Assembly (NCBI GenBank): GCA_029260795.1
Contig: JAJDCO010000087.1
Span: 1 to 64,000, forward strand
Length of the DNA: 64,000 bases
Direction: 5' to 3'
From: Planctomycetota bacterium
GTDB taxonomy: Bacteria > Planctomycetota > OFTM77
Position numbers and translations under genes: made by a program. Position 1 is the stretch's first letter. Every line of letters begins with the position of its first letter. The notes beneath the pieces are model-generated. The model did not search any database. It was given only the letters and a program-made list of their open reading frames with translations, and had not been told where the DNA came from. Shown here in pieces: positions 41,925 to 51,995 of the stretch.

Positions 41925-44900
41925 ATGGCGAAGACTCGCCCTCCGATCCATCTCGTCGCGGGTATCGCGGCCGCGGGAGATCCCCTGCGATCACAGGGGC
42001 AGCTCGTGGAATGGGGCCGGAGTGGTAAGCAGCGGGCGCCCAGCCTGTTCCAGCTCATTCGGGCGTTCCTGGGCCGAGCGCGCCGCGACGCCGACTTCCG
42101 CTTCTTTCTCGATCATCCGGCCCACATGAAGCCCTTCTGGGACACTCATCCCGAGGAGCGGCCTCGCCTCGTCGAGCTGCGCGATTCCGGTCGCCTGGGG
42201 TTCGCCTGCGGGCTCTATCGACCCATCGACTCCGCCTGCGCTTCTCTCGAGCTGATGATTCGGACCGCCAGCCACGGTCTGGTCTATCTTGAGGACTACC
42301 TCGGAATCCCCCAGCACACGTTCTGGCACGAGATCGACGGGCCATTCGACCCGGCTCTCTTGTCCGTGCTGGCCGCGTGCGGCATCGAGGCGGGACTCGT
42401 GGCCGCTTCAGTATCCTCCAATGGATCCGCGAAGGCCCCGAGAGCTCAGCGCTGGCTCGCGCCGGATGGATCCATTCTCCCGATCTGGCACGCGGAGCAG
42501 GTCGGGCGCTCCTACCTGGCCCTTCAGCGTCAACGCTCACCGGTCAAGCGTGCCCGACTCTTGCTCGAGCAAGTTCCAGGCGACGCGACCGACTCGCACC
42601 GAAGACTGGTTCCCTTGGTCGCGCCCTGGGCGCCGCCCTTCCCGAAGTTGGAAGGGATGCTGGGCGCCCTCGAGCCCGAGGACCCCGAGGTCCGCATGAG
42701 CCTGCCGGCGTCCCTGGTGCCGGAAGCCAGCGAGCCGGAGGCCCCGCTCACTTCGGCCTTCCCGGGGGCTCGGACTCCGTCGCCCGAGACCGTTCTGCCC
42801 GACGGCGGACGCGCCCATCACGCAGCCTCCGACGCCCTGTCTCGCGCGGAGTCGCTCGCGACCTGGGCGAGCCTCACCGGAGATCCCTATCCGGCCGCGC
42901 AACTCGATCATGGCTGGCGCCTGCTGATGGCGAGCGCCCGTCGAGAGGCCTTGACCGGGCAGGTGAATGATCAGCAACGCCTCGATCTGCTCGCGGGCTG
43001 GCGCACGGTGCGCGACTTGGCGGAATCGGTCACGCGGCGAGCCGGCAAGGCGCTCGCGCAGAAGATCGACACTCGCCTCCCGAGGGTGGTGGGAAAGTCC
43101 GGTGTGCCGTGCGTCGTCTTCAACATGCTGTCCTGGTCGCGCCGCGCCATCGCCGAGCATCGGATCCCGGTGGCCTGGGTTCCCGCCGAAGGGATGGCCC
43201 TGCGGAGCGACGACGGCGAAGAGCTCCCGTTCGAGGTCCTGCCCGACACGGCGAGCACCTGTCGGCTGCGGTTCCTCACGCCCGAGCTGCCTCCGATGGG
43301 TCACGCCTGCGTGTACCTCGTTCCCGGAGAGAAGCGAGCGGAGATCGAGATCGAGGAGAGCGCGGTCGAGCCGGTCACCGCGCAGACGGCTCATCATCGC
43401 GTCGTCATGGATCCGACGTGGGGCGGCGGGCTGCGATCGATCCGTGATCGAGCGCTCGGGATCGAGCTGCTGTCCGGGCGGCAGCCGGGCAATGAGCTCG
43501 TCGTGTACCCGAGCGGCAGTGCGCGTCGCGACGGTCCGGGTAGCCGAGCCTATCCGGCGAGAGTGTATCGGCGCCGCTCTCCTCTCGGAACGACGCTGAC
43601 GGCCATCGGAGCCTTCGAGCGCGGCTGGCGGCGGCAGGAGGTTCGCCTCTACGAAGGTGTCGCGCGCCTCGACTTCCGCACCGAGCTCTACGGCTTCGAC
43701 AAGCTGGGGCGGACGGTGACGATCGAGTTTCCCTTCGAGTCGAGTGGTCGAGTGCCGGTCGTCGGGAGAGCCTTGGGGGCCGAGGGCGTTCCGATCAGCA
43801 CGACGGGCGGGCCCTGGCTCGAGGCCGAGACTCAACGATGGGCCGGATGGTCGGCGCCGATCGTCGTGCGGCATGCCGAGGGCACCAAGGTGCGCGAGCG
43901 CGTGGTCGCGCGCGTGCTGATCGTCGCGACTCCCGAGCTGATCTCGATGGCCGAGTCACTCGTGCAGGCTCTCCGTCCGCACGGCGTGACCAGCTCGATC
44001 CAGCAGCCCGACCGGCCGCCACCCGCAGAGACCTTCGATCTGCGCATCGTCCTCGGGGCCACCCGAACCAACCCGGAGGCCGGCCGACTCATCGAGAAGG
44101 CGCATCCTTCGATCCCTCCTCAGCTGGCCGATCGTCGCAACGTGGCGGCCTGGATCGATCCACCTGGCGAGCAGGCGGCTCTTTTGTTGTGGGCGAACGG
44201 GAAGCCGCTCGAGCAGCTCGTCGCGAAGCAGGTGCGTTACCTCGAGGAGCATGGACGGTTGGAGGTCGAGATCGTCGACCCCTCTTTCGACCGGACGCCA
44301 CCGGCCGCCCACTCGATCGCCCTCGCGAACGACGGGCGTGCTCGGAATCGATTCGGTGCGGACGGCACGATGGCGCTCGTGCTGTGTCATCTGGCCGAGG
44401 AAGGTCCGGTCGGGCGATGGCCGGAGTCGCCGGCACGCCGTGATCCCAACGGGGTGCCCCTCGGTCTTGGTCCCGAGCCGCGTGCTCTCGAGGTCAGCCT
44501 GCTCACGGGCTCCGGCGATTGGCGCGAGGCGGATTTGCCACGGGCCGCGCTCGAAGCCCACTGCCCTCCGGTCGTCGTGCCCGTCGAAGCCAGCCCCGGA
44601 GCGATCCCGCGCCGTGAGGCCTACCTCGAGCTGGAGTCGCGTCACGCCATCGTGACAGCGGTCAAGCGACCCGGCCATGCCGGCGTCGATCGTCTCCTGG
44701 GTCGCCCCCTGCGGCGTCGGTCCGAGATCGTCGTGCGGATCGCCGAGCATCATGGCCGCGGCGAGGAGGCGCGGCTGAAGCTGCCGGCCGGGGCGGACTC
44801 GGCGACGTGGACCGACCCCACCGAGCGATCGCCACTCGAAGCGGCCGCGGGAAAGCGGCTGCTCGCCGTCCCGCTGACGCCGCACGAGATTGCGACTCTG

Positions 44901-45704
44901 CACGTGAAGCTCACTCGCGGCTTGGGAGACACCAAGCGATCCGGTGGCCCGGCCGAAGCGACACGGGATCCCGAGACGACGACCTGGTGGCGGAGTCATC
45001 CCGGCGCCGAGCCCGAGAGCTTCTCACCCGTCAGCCTCCTCGTGCACCCGGCCGTGTGGATGGCCGACTCTCCGGATCCGGGCGAGCTCGTCGTGCAGCT
45101 CGTCAGCAATCGGGTCGTTGGAGGGTCGTCCGGTCGGCTGGAGATCCTCGGTCCGCCCGGATGGAAGCTTCGAGGGGTGCCCCGCAAGGAGATCCTCCTG
45201 GAAGCCGGAGCCGAGCGCTCCTGGCGAATCCGATTCGAGCCGGTGCGGGATGAGGGGCTGAGCTGGCTGCGTGCCCGGTGGATTCCGGATGCCGATGGGG
45301 GGCCCGTCGAGTCCATGGCGCGCTTCCTGATCGGTGCCGCTCCTGCCGAGGAGTCGCCCATTGCGTTTCGTTGGCTGACGCCGAGCGTCGAGCTCGCCCC
45401 GGGACAGGCGACGACGCTCGTCGGCGAGCTCGAGAATCACACGGGAATCGAGCTCGAGGTCATCGCCGAGACCATCGCGCCTTTCGATCTCTGGGAGCAC
45501 GTTGGCCCCCGTCAGCAACGAGTCACGCTGGCATCGGGTGCGAGCCGATCGCTCGAGCTCGACATCGAGCTTCCCGAGAACACGATCTGCGGCGCGTCGT
45601 GGACCGTGTTGAAGGTCACGGCGGCAGGAGAGACTCTCTACTCCGAGCCAGCGAGCATCCGAGTGGAAGCCCCGGATCCGGACGGAGCGATTCCAGGCCG
45701 CTGA
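41925..45704 (+). CDS. GH38-like (alpha-mannosidase-related) large protein, metal site degenerate
   Basis: 1259 aa. The first 300 residues follow the GH38 layout: FFLDHPAHMKPFWDTHPEERPRL, LRDSGRLGFACGLYRPID, then HTFWHEIDGPFDPALL where the nucleophile Asp would be. The middle LDHGWRLLMASARREALTG corresponds to the helical segment that normally contains HD. The C-terminal half is beta-sandwich, with VVMDPTWGGGLRSIRDRALG as in GH38 C-domains. The usual HxD near the N-terminus is replaced by AGIAAAGD, and the late His is missing. Zinc binding and activity are therefore doubtful. No signal peptide is visible. A divergent or inactive relative is most likely. Confidence 0.6.
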   Translation: MAKTRPPIHLVAGIAAAGDPLRSQGQLVEWGRSGKQRAPSLFQLIRAFLGRARRDADFRFFLDHPAHMKPFWDTHPEERPRLVELRDSGRLGFACGLYRPIDSACASLELMIRTASHGLVYLEDYLGIPQHTFWHEIDGPFDPALLSVLAACGIEAGLVAASVSSNGSAKAPRAQRWLAPDGSILPIWHAEQVGRSYLALQRQRSPVKRARLLLEQVPGDATDSHRRLVPLVAPWAPPFPKLEGMLGALEPEDPEVRMSLPASLVPEASEPEAPLTSAFPGARTPSPETVLPDGGRAHHAASDALSRAESLATWASLTGDPYPAAQLDHGWRLLMASARREALTGQVNDQQRLDLLAGWRTVRDLAESVTRRAGKALAQKIDTRLPRVVGKSGVPCVVFNMLSWSRRAIAEHRIPVAWVPAEGMALRSDDGEELPFEVLPDTASTCRLRFLTPELPPMGHACVYLVPGEKRAEIEIEESAVEPVTAQTAHHRVVMDPTWGGGLRSIRDRALGIELLSGRQPGNELVVYPSGSARRDGPGSRAYPARVYRRRSPLGTTLTAIGAFERGWRRQEVRLYEGVARLDFRTELYGFDKLGRTVTIEFPFESSGRVPVVGRALGAEGVPISTTGGPWLEAETQRWAGWSAPIVVRHAEGTKVRERVVARVLIVATPELISMAESLVQALRPHGVTSSIQQPDRPPPAETFDLRIVLGATRTNPEAGRLIEKAHPSIPPQLADRRNVAAWIDPPGEQAALLLWANGKPLEQLVAKQVRYLEEHGRLEVEIVDPSFDRTPPAAHSIALANDGRARNRFGADGTMALVLCHLAEEGPVGRWPESPARRDPNGVPLGLGPEPRALEVSLLTGSGDWREADLPRAALEAHCPPVVVPVEASPGAIPRREAYLELESRHAIVTAVKRPGHAGVDRLLGRPLRRRSEIVVRIAEHHGRGEEARLKLPAGADSATWTDPTERSPLEAAAGKRLLAVPLTPHEIATLHVKLTRGLGDTKRSGGPAEATRDPETTTWWRSHPGAEPESFSPVSLLVHPAVWMADSPDPGELVVQLVSNRVVGGSSGRLEILGPPGWKLRGVPRKEILLEAGAERSWRIRFEPVRDEGLSWLRARWIPDADGGPVESMARFLIGAAPAEESPIAFRWLTPSVELAPGQATTLVGELENHTGIELEVIAETIAPFDLWEHVGPRQQRVTLASGASRSLELDIELPENTICGASWTVLKVTAAGETLYSEPASIRVEAPDPDGAIPGR

Positions 45705-45890
45705 TGGCCTTCGAAGGCGAACGCGGTGACCGATGTCGAGTGTCTGCGGGCTCTCGCGATCGGAATCCCCGCGTGAGTCCGCGGTGACCGAATCGCCTTC
45801 GCGCCCCAGGAAATAAGTGATGGATCTCCCCTGAGACCGCCGATAGAATGTCGCGTCTTCGCTCGCCAGAGCGGAGCATCTTGACAATGC
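45705..45890. other. Spacer before tRNA-Leu
   Basis: 186 bases with no gene. TAGAAT at 45844-45849, about 41 bases before the tRNA, could be a -10 box, but no matching -35 is seen. Confidence 0.3.
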
Positions 45891-45979
<89 letters not shown>

Positions 45980-45989
45980 ATTACGAGAA

Positions 45990-46017
45990 GTCACCGATGA
46001 AGATCGGTGGCTTTTTT
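45990..46017 (+). terminator. Intrinsic terminator of tRNA-Leu
   Basis: GTCACCGAT pairs with ATCGGTGGC (nine pairs, one G-T) around a GAAG loop, directly followed by six T. It begins 11 bases after the tRNA CCA. Confidence 0.95.
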
Positions 46018-46333
46018 CGTGTCCGGATCACGCCATCCTTCCCGGCCGTCTCGGCACTGACGTGAGCGTGCTTCGCCACCGCTCGAGCCGGCCGAGAAAC
46101 GTCGCGATGCGTCCTCTGTAGAGGGGGGCCTTCTCGCTCGTCTCCGCCTCCGGAGGGGACATTCAGGGATGAGCGCCTACGGGTGTTGCGGGCATTTCGC
46201 CGAAGTTTGAAGAGACCCGAAGCACCGCCTAAGATATGGCTCTCCATCACGTCGTATCGGGGGGGCGAGTGCCAGGCGGGGACCGATCGACGCTGTCACC
46301 CAGCAGACTGCGAATCACGGATAGGACCTGCCC
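46018..46333. other. Intergenic region with candidate promoter
   Basis: 316 bases without a gene. Only a possible sigma-70 promoter near 46207 is seen, listed separately. Confidence 0.5.
46207..46235 (+). promoter_or_regulatory. Candidate sigma-70 promoter of the S41 protease gene
   Basis: TTGAAG (46207-46212) and TAAGAT (46230-46235) with a 17-base spacer, about 100 bases before the ATG. The match is by eye and the organism's consensus is unknown. Confidence 0.35.
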
Positions 46334-49300
46334 ATGACCAGGCGCTTGGAGCATCGTGTCGCCCTGTGGAGCCGTTTCCGCGGCTTGGCGGCGATCGTCA
46401 TCCTCTTCTCGACGGCGGCCCCGTCATTCGCTCAGGAGGAGGAAAGCGCACGCGCTCGAATCCAAGAAGCCCTGCGGAATGCGGCCGAGCGTCGGGGAGA
46501 TCGCGACCGGTCGCTCGTCGACTGGGCTCGTGAGCTGGCCCACCCGAGCACTACTCGCCGGGAGGCGGCGACGCGCGAGCTGATCCAGCTGGGCGACAAG
46601 GCGGATCAGAAGGTCCGCCGACTGTTGCAATGGGGCGATCCGATGGTGGCCCTTCGGGCTCGGCGGATCTTCGAGGCGATCCACGGTGCCAACCCGGAAG
46701 ACGTGGAAGTCGTCGAGTCGACGCTCTCAGCCGTCCGACAGGACCGACTGGCGCCCGAGGACGCGGCAAATCGCCTCGTCGAGCAAGGGCCGGTGGCCTG
46801 GCGATGTGCACGACGCCTTCTGCTCGACCGCGGGCAGAGCGATGAGGCGACGCAGCATCTCTTGGCCCGTCTGACGGTCTTCGATGCGCTCGAACGCCTC
46901 GAGCGAGGCGATAATCACGGGGACTCGGCCTACGAGGACGTCCTGGCGCTGGGCGCTCTCGCGGCTCCGGCACTTCTCGATGAGCTGTCCCAGACGCGCG
47001 ACCGCCGAACCCGACGCGTTCATGCCTTGTGGCTCTACTCCCAGCTCTCGACCGAGGAGCGAGTCGCGGGTCTCGCGCCTTTCGTGCGCGACAGCGATCC
47101 CGTGATTCGTCGTGAAGCGCTGCTAGCCGCGATCGAGGCGGTCGACGCTGAGGACTTCGCGGTTCTGGCCGAAGCGGCCGGCGACACCTTCGGTCCCGAG
47201 CGGGAGCTGCTGGCCGGTGCCGTGGCTCGGCGGCTGAACGAATCGGATCTCGAGAAGTACCTCGAGAAGACGGACGCCGCGACGGCGAGCTTGGCCGCGA
47301 GCGCTCTCGGGCTGCGTCGCTCGGACAAGGCGGTCGATCATCTGGCGAAGCGTCTCGGTCGAGAGCGTCGTTCGAGCGTGCGCGAGGCGATGGTGATGGC
47401 TCTCGGCGAGCACCTGAACGACAAGGCGCGCCGGAAGCTGACCGAGGTGTACTCCGAGGACGAGCACGCGTCCGTTCGGTCGGCGGCGCTGTCGGCGTTG
47501 CGTGGCTCCTGGGACGACAAGTCGGCGCGCGTCTGCGTGCGCGCGGGTCTCTTCGACGACGCGCTCGAGGTTCGACTGCTGGCGACGGACATCTTGTCGA
47601 CCGTCGGTGATGAGACCGCGGCGCCGGCGTTGGTGTATGCGCTGGGTGCGGACGACGACACCTCGGTGCGTCGTCGGGCCTTGGCGGTGCTGCAGGACTT
47701 GATTCCGAGCGGCCCGACGGTGTCGCTGGTGGAGCAGGGTGCGGCTTGGGGCGAAGCGGGTGCCTTGGACCGGGCCGCGAATGAATGGCGCAGCTGGCTG
47801 AGACGCCGTGAGGATGGCGAAGAGCCGTCCGCCTGGTGGCAGGCTGGGGTCGACGCCGAGCGGATCGTGCGCAGTGTCCGCGAGGACGTACAAGAGCGCT
47901 TCTTCTACTTCGACAAGCCGGAGCTCGTGGAAGAAGGTCGCCTGAATCAACAGGCGATTGTCGGGCTGACGCAGCTTCTCGAGCGAAAAGAGAGCGGTCT
48001 GAAGGTCGAGGGGCTGGATCGACGGCTGCTCGAGCGAATGATTCGCACCGGTCGAGGCAAGGATCCCGCCGAGCTACTGGCGGCCATCGGGTCGCTCGAG
48101 CTCGACGCGGCATCGAGCGACATGGTGCGTCTGACGAATGCCGCGGCCGGCAGCCTGGTCCGAAGCCTCGGTGATCGCTTCTCGCGCATGATCGTCTCGA
48201 ACGATCCGGAAGGGAAGGTGATCCCGGACTGGCTACCGGGCTTGCTCGATGGCTCCGACAAGACCAACGGCTTGATGATCGGTCAAAAGGGCGAATCTTG
48301 GGAGATCGAGTTCATCCTGTTCGATACGCCCGCCTACTGGCAGGGCCTTCGAGTGGGAGACCAGGTGCTCAAGGTCGGCGGCGACTTCGTCTCGGAGCTG
48401 GAGAGCGACGAGATCCGCAAGCGAATCGGCGACGAGGTGAAGGTGTCGATTCTGCGCGAAGGCTGGGACCGACCCTACGAATTCCAGCTCGTCCCGGTGA
48501 TCCTCGCCCGGCGAACTGTCTCGGCGACGGTGCTGCCCGGTGACATCGGTTACCTGCGCTTGAAGCAGTTCGAAGCCGGTTGCTCGGTCAAGATCGAGCA
48601 GTCGCTCCGCGGGCTCGAGAAGCAAGGCATCGTGGGACTGATCCTCGACCTGCGCAACAACCCCGGCGGAACCGTGATCGATGCGGTCGAGATCGTCGAC
48701 AAGTTCCTGCCGGCCGGCAAGGTGATCACGATCACTGAGACGATCGGACAACAGGAGCGCGAGGAGATGATGTCGAAGAAGGCGTCCTCCGATCGCGACT
48801 ACCCGCTGGTGGTGCTCGTGAACCGATCCAGCGCCAGTGCCTCCGAGATGACTTCGGGGAGCTTGCAGGGCAACGAGCGCGCGGTGGTCATCGGCGAGAC
48901 GTCCTATGGCAAGGGCATTGGTCAAAGCGCCACGGCGATCGCCGGCTTCGCGGGTGAGTCGGCACTCGGTGATACGCGCTCGCAGTACATGATCTACCTG
49001 ACCATGATGCGCTACTACTTGCCGCCCGGACGGACGAGTATCCACCTCGTAGGCGTGGAGCCGGACATCCCGGTGAAGGAGGCGCTGCTCAAGCGCACGC
49101 TCATGGAGCGGATCCAGCGAGTTCGCGGCTCGAAGCGGTTCGAGCGGTACCTGAGCGACCTGGTGGAGAACCAGCGAGACCTCGCAGTGCAGCTGGTCAT
49201 CGAGGACAAGAAGGACACGACGCGGTATCCCGACTTCGCGGACTTGATGGGCAAGCTTCGGACCGACCTGTCGGAGGACCACGTGCGTCGGACGATCCGG

Positions 49301-49459
49301 CGCGAGCTCCGTCGGCGCCTGGTGGAGCTGGTCGACGACGAGACGTTCGAGAAGATCAGCCTGGACCTCGAAGAGGATCGCGTACTTCAGCGAGCGGTGG
49401 AGGAGATCGCGAAGCGCGTGGGACGTGACCTCTCCGAGATCGCGCAGGACGACAAGTAA
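46334..49459 (+). CDS. Exported HEAT-repeat, PDZ and S41 (CtpA-like) protease
   Basis: 1041 aa. A signal peptide ends near FSTAAPSFAQ. Residues about 55-500 are HEAT-like helical repeats (for example DDALEVRLLATDILSTVGDETAAPALVYALG). A PDZ-like domain (about 640-725) has DTPAYWQGLRVGDQVLKVGG. The C-terminal processing peptidase domain has GYLRLKQF, LILDLRNNPGG, and NRSSASASEM with Ser835 and SYGKGIGQ with Lys860, 25 residues apart as in the Ser-Lys dyad. It likely cleaves exported proteins, with the HEAT part as a binding platform (inference). Start ATG46334. Confidence 0.9.
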   Translation: MTRRLEHRVALWSRFRGLAAIVILFSTAAPSFAQEEESARARIQEALRNAAERRGDRDRSLVDWARELAHPSTTRREAATRELIQLGDKADQKVRRLLQWGDPMVALRARRIFEAIHGANPEDVEVVESTLSAVRQDRLAPEDAANRLVEQGPVAWRCARRLLLDRGQSDEATQHLLARLTVFDALERLERGDNHGDSAYEDVLALGALAAPALLDELSQTRDRRTRRVHALWLYSQLSTEERVAGLAPFVRDSDPVIRREALLAAIEAVDAEDFAVLAEAAGDTFGPERELLAGAVARRLNESDLEKYLEKTDAATASLAASALGLRRSDKAVDHLAKRLGRERRSSVREAMVMALGEHLNDKARRKLTEVYSEDEHASVRSAALSALRGSWDDKSARVCVRAGLFDDALEVRLLATDILSTVGDETAAPALVYALGADDDTSVRRRALAVLQDLIPSGPTVSLVEQGAAWGEAGALDRAANEWRSWLRRREDGEEPSAWWQAGVDAERIVRSVREDVQERFFYFDKPELVEEGRLNQQAIVGLTQLLERKESGLKVEGLDRRLLERMIRTGRGKDPAELLAAIGSLELDAASSDMVRLTNAAAGSLVRSLGDRFSRMIVSNDPEGKVIPDWLPGLLDGSDKTNGLMIGQKGESWEIEFILFDTPAYWQGLRVGDQVLKVGGDFVSELESDEIRKRIGDEVKVSILREGWDRPYEFQLVPVILARRTVSATVLPGDIGYLRLKQFEAGCSVKIEQSLRGLEKQGIVGLILDLRNNPGGTVIDAVEIVDKFLPAGKVITITETIGQQEREEMMSKKASSDRDYPLVVLVNRSSASASEMTSGSLQGNERAVVIGETSYGKGIGQSATAIAGFAGESALGDTRSQYMIYLTMMRYYLPPGRTSIHLVGVEPDIPVKEALLKRTLMERIQRVRGSKRFERYLSDLVENQRDLAVQLVIEDKKDTTRYPDFADLMGKLRTDLSEDHVRRTIRRELRRRLVELVDDETFEKISLDLEEDRVLQRAVEEIAKRVGRDLSEIAQDDK

Positions 49460-49547
49460 TCACGCCCGCTCCCGATACGAGGGGCGGAACGCTCTCGCGT
49501 CCGCGGGACGCGACGAGCCCTCTTTCCATGAGAAGGAATCCGAGTCC

Positions 49548-51959
49548 ATGGCCATTCCCGTGCAGGTGTCCCAGTGTCGTTGGCTCAATGTGATCGCGGC
49601 AGTGCTCCTCTTGGCGGGCGGGTTGGCGGCTCAAGAGCTGCCTCCGGAGTTGTTGCAGCCGGTGCCCGACACGGAGTCGCTGAGCCCGGCGCTCCGATTC
49701 TTCCCACCCGAGGGAGCGCTGATGACTCTGGTCGTCGGCGACACGGCGGCGATGGAGGCGAGCTGGAGCGGCACCGCACTCGGTGAGCTGGCGGCGGACG
49801 AAGAGATGAAGGCGTTCCTCGAAGAGGTCGAGCGCGTCTTCAAGGAGCGCACCGCCGAGCTCGAGGAACTCGACGAGCGCCTGGCCGAGCTCGAGGTCGA
49901 CACGGAATCGGATCTGGCCGATGAGCTGATCGATTCCTTCATGGATCTGATCGACGAGGACTTGTTCGGCATCGCGGCGGCGCACGTCAGTGTCTACGTG
50001 CCTGGCGAGACCTTGAGCAAGGGCACGGAAGGAGCCGCCTTGATCGCGGCCATCTCCTTCCGCGGCGTCGAGAGTGAAGGGTTGGGCAAGCTGCTCACGG
50101 AAGCCTGCCGCAAGGGTCTCGAGGACGACTTCGTGGGCGACGAAGAGCTCGACGCGCCGGAAGGAGTCGAGGTCGTGGGCTTCCGCCGCTCTTCCAATGA
50201 AGACACGGAAGGTCCCGATCACTTCTGGTACTTCCTCGAAGGAAGCACCGTCTACCTCGGCCTCAATGCCGAGGACATGCTGCCCATCTTGCGGACCGAG
50301 CCGGATCCGAAGATCCTCGAGGGATTCCAACAGACCCGGAGCGGCGTGCAAATCGCCGCACTACATTTCGACCTGGGCTCCTTCGTGTCGAAGATCGTCG
50401 CCGAGGAGGCCGATGAAGACCGGGACCTCGAAGAGCTCCAGCGCGTCTTCGGCTTGCTCGGCCTCGAGGATTTCGGCTCTGGCGTCTACAGCTTCGACAT
50501 CGCGGGTCGCAACCTTCGAGAGGTCGTGCGGATGGAGGTCGAAGGGGCAGGCGGCGGGCTCTGGAAGATGTTCGGCAAGCTGCCCACCGAGCGCAGCGCT
50601 GCGCTCGAGGCCCTGGCACTCCCTGCTCCACGCGTCATGGAAGTCGAAGGACGCTTCGACCTCGCCCACTTGAAGACCTGGCTGCCGGGCGTCCTCGACG
50701 AGATCGCTCCGGACGACGAGGATGTCTCGTTCGCCAATCTGGAAGAGTCGTTGCAGGCGGCCGTCGGTCTCGGTTGGGCCGAGCTGATGGACACCTTCGA
50801 GGGCAGCTACGCCTTCGGTCTCGCCTCGCCGCCTCTCGGCATGTCCATTCCGCGCCTGGCCTTTTCGGTCTCGATCGCCAACCCCGAGCGCTTCTACGAG
50901 CTGCTCGAGAAGGCGAAGGCCATCGAAGGGCTGATCTTCGAGAACGCCGAGTACAAGGACGTCACCTACACGACCATCAAAGTACCCAACAGCCCGGTGC
51001 CGCTGATTCCGACCTTCGCGTTCGTCGACGGTCAGCTCGTCATCACCGAGTCGCCCAACACCTTCAAGGCGATCGTGAAGGAGCGGAGTGCCGGTCCGAG
51101 CGACGACGCTCGCCTCCAGGTACCGGCAGACCAGAGCGCCGGCGCGACCGTGCGCGTGAGCTACGACGTCGGCGAGGCGTATCGCCTCTTCTACGATCGC
51201 TACTTTCCGTTGGTGCGGTTGGGCATGGGGCAGATGGTCGACATGGACTCGACCGCGCTGGTCGACATCGATCTGCTTCCCGGCTCCGATGTGATCGCTC
51301 CCTTCTTGGGACGCGGTTGGTCGGTCAGCCGGGTCGGAGACGGGGCCATGACGACGATCTCGGAGTCGTCCCTGGGAGGACCGCAGACCGCGATCATGGG
51401 CTCGATCTATGGCGTTTTTGGCAGCTGGATCGCCGGGATGGGACTCGAGGAGTCGCGCTCCTCCAAGGAGCGGAAGATCTGTCGTCACCAGCTCACCACG
51501 ATTCACGGTGCTCTGGAAGCCTATCGAGCCTCTTTCGGCGGCGGAGAGAACCTGCCGGACTCACTCGGTCAGCTCGTCGAACGTGGTCTGGTCGAGGATC
51601 TCGATCTGTTCCTGGTCCCCTCGGATGAAGAGCCGGGAGACATCGAGTACGAGAACTTCGACGGCGAGATCGAGACGCTCGAGAGCTCGTTCAAGTATCT
51701 GCCGAAGTCCAAGCTCGAGGTCGATCAAGACCGCTTGTACGACTTCGAAGGGGCCGGGCTGTTCGACAACGCGTTAGGAAACATCCCGTTCGAGCTCTCG
51801 GCCGAGACCGAAGGAGAGAAGCCGCCGCAGCCCAAGAAGAGGATCATCCTGTACGAGTCCAATCGGAATCGTCATGGAGGACGCTTCATCTTGTGCGCCG
51901 ATGGCAGTATCTATCATCTTGCCGAGGACGACTTCTCCGAGCTCGTCTCGGTGCGTTAG
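49548..51959 (+). CDS. Secreted DUF3352-like protein with pseudopilin-like C-terminus
   Basis: 803 aa. ATG49548 with AGAAGGA upstream gives a signal peptide ending near LLAGGLAAQE. The long middle (about 40-600) is acidic and DUF3352-like, with FFPPEGALMTLVVGDTAAME, HFWYFLEGSTVYLGLN and FVDGQLVITESPNTFKAIVK. After residue about 645, the segment CRHQLTTIHGALEAYRASFG and the end RHGGRFILCADGSIYHL resemble pseudopilin-type head domains. Function unknown; it follows the S41 protease in the same direction, 88 bases apart. Confidence 0.6.
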   Translation: MAIPVQVSQCRWLNVIAAVLLLAGGLAAQELPPELLQPVPDTESLSPALRFFPPEGALMTLVVGDTAAMEASWSGTALGELAADEEMKAFLEEVERVFKERTAELEELDERLAELEVDTESDLADELIDSFMDLIDEDLFGIAAAHVSVYVPGETLSKGTEGAALIAAISFRGVESEGLGKLLTEACRKGLEDDFVGDEELDAPEGVEVVGFRRSSNEDTEGPDHFWYFLEGSTVYLGLNAEDMLPILRTEPDPKILEGFQQTRSGVQIAALHFDLGSFVSKIVAEEADEDRDLEELQRVFGLLGLEDFGSGVYSFDIAGRNLREVVRMEVEGAGGGLWKMFGKLPTERSAALEALALPAPRVMEVEGRFDLAHLKTWLPGVLDEIAPDDEDVSFANLEESLQAAVGLGWAELMDTFEGSYAFGLASPPLGMSIPRLAFSVSIANPERFYELLEKAKAIEGLIFENAEYKDVTYTTIKVPNSPVPLIPTFAFVDGQLVITESPNTFKAIVKERSAGPSDDARLQVPADQSAGATVRVSYDVGEAYRLFYDRYFPLVRLGMGQMVDMDSTALVDIDLLPGSDVIAPFLGRGWSVSRVGDGAMTTISESSLGGPQTAIMGSIYGVFGSWIAGMGLEESRSSKERKICRHQLTTIHGALEAYRASFGGGENLPDSLGQLVERGLVEDLDLFLVPSDEEPGDIEYENFDGEIETLESSFKYLPKSKLEVDQDRLYDFEGAGLFDNALGNIPFELSAETEGEKPPQPKKRIILYESNRNRHGGRFILCADGSIYHLAEDDFSELVSVR

Positions 51960-51995
51960 ATGGAACCTGTTCATCCCTCCAGGAGGACGCCCCCC

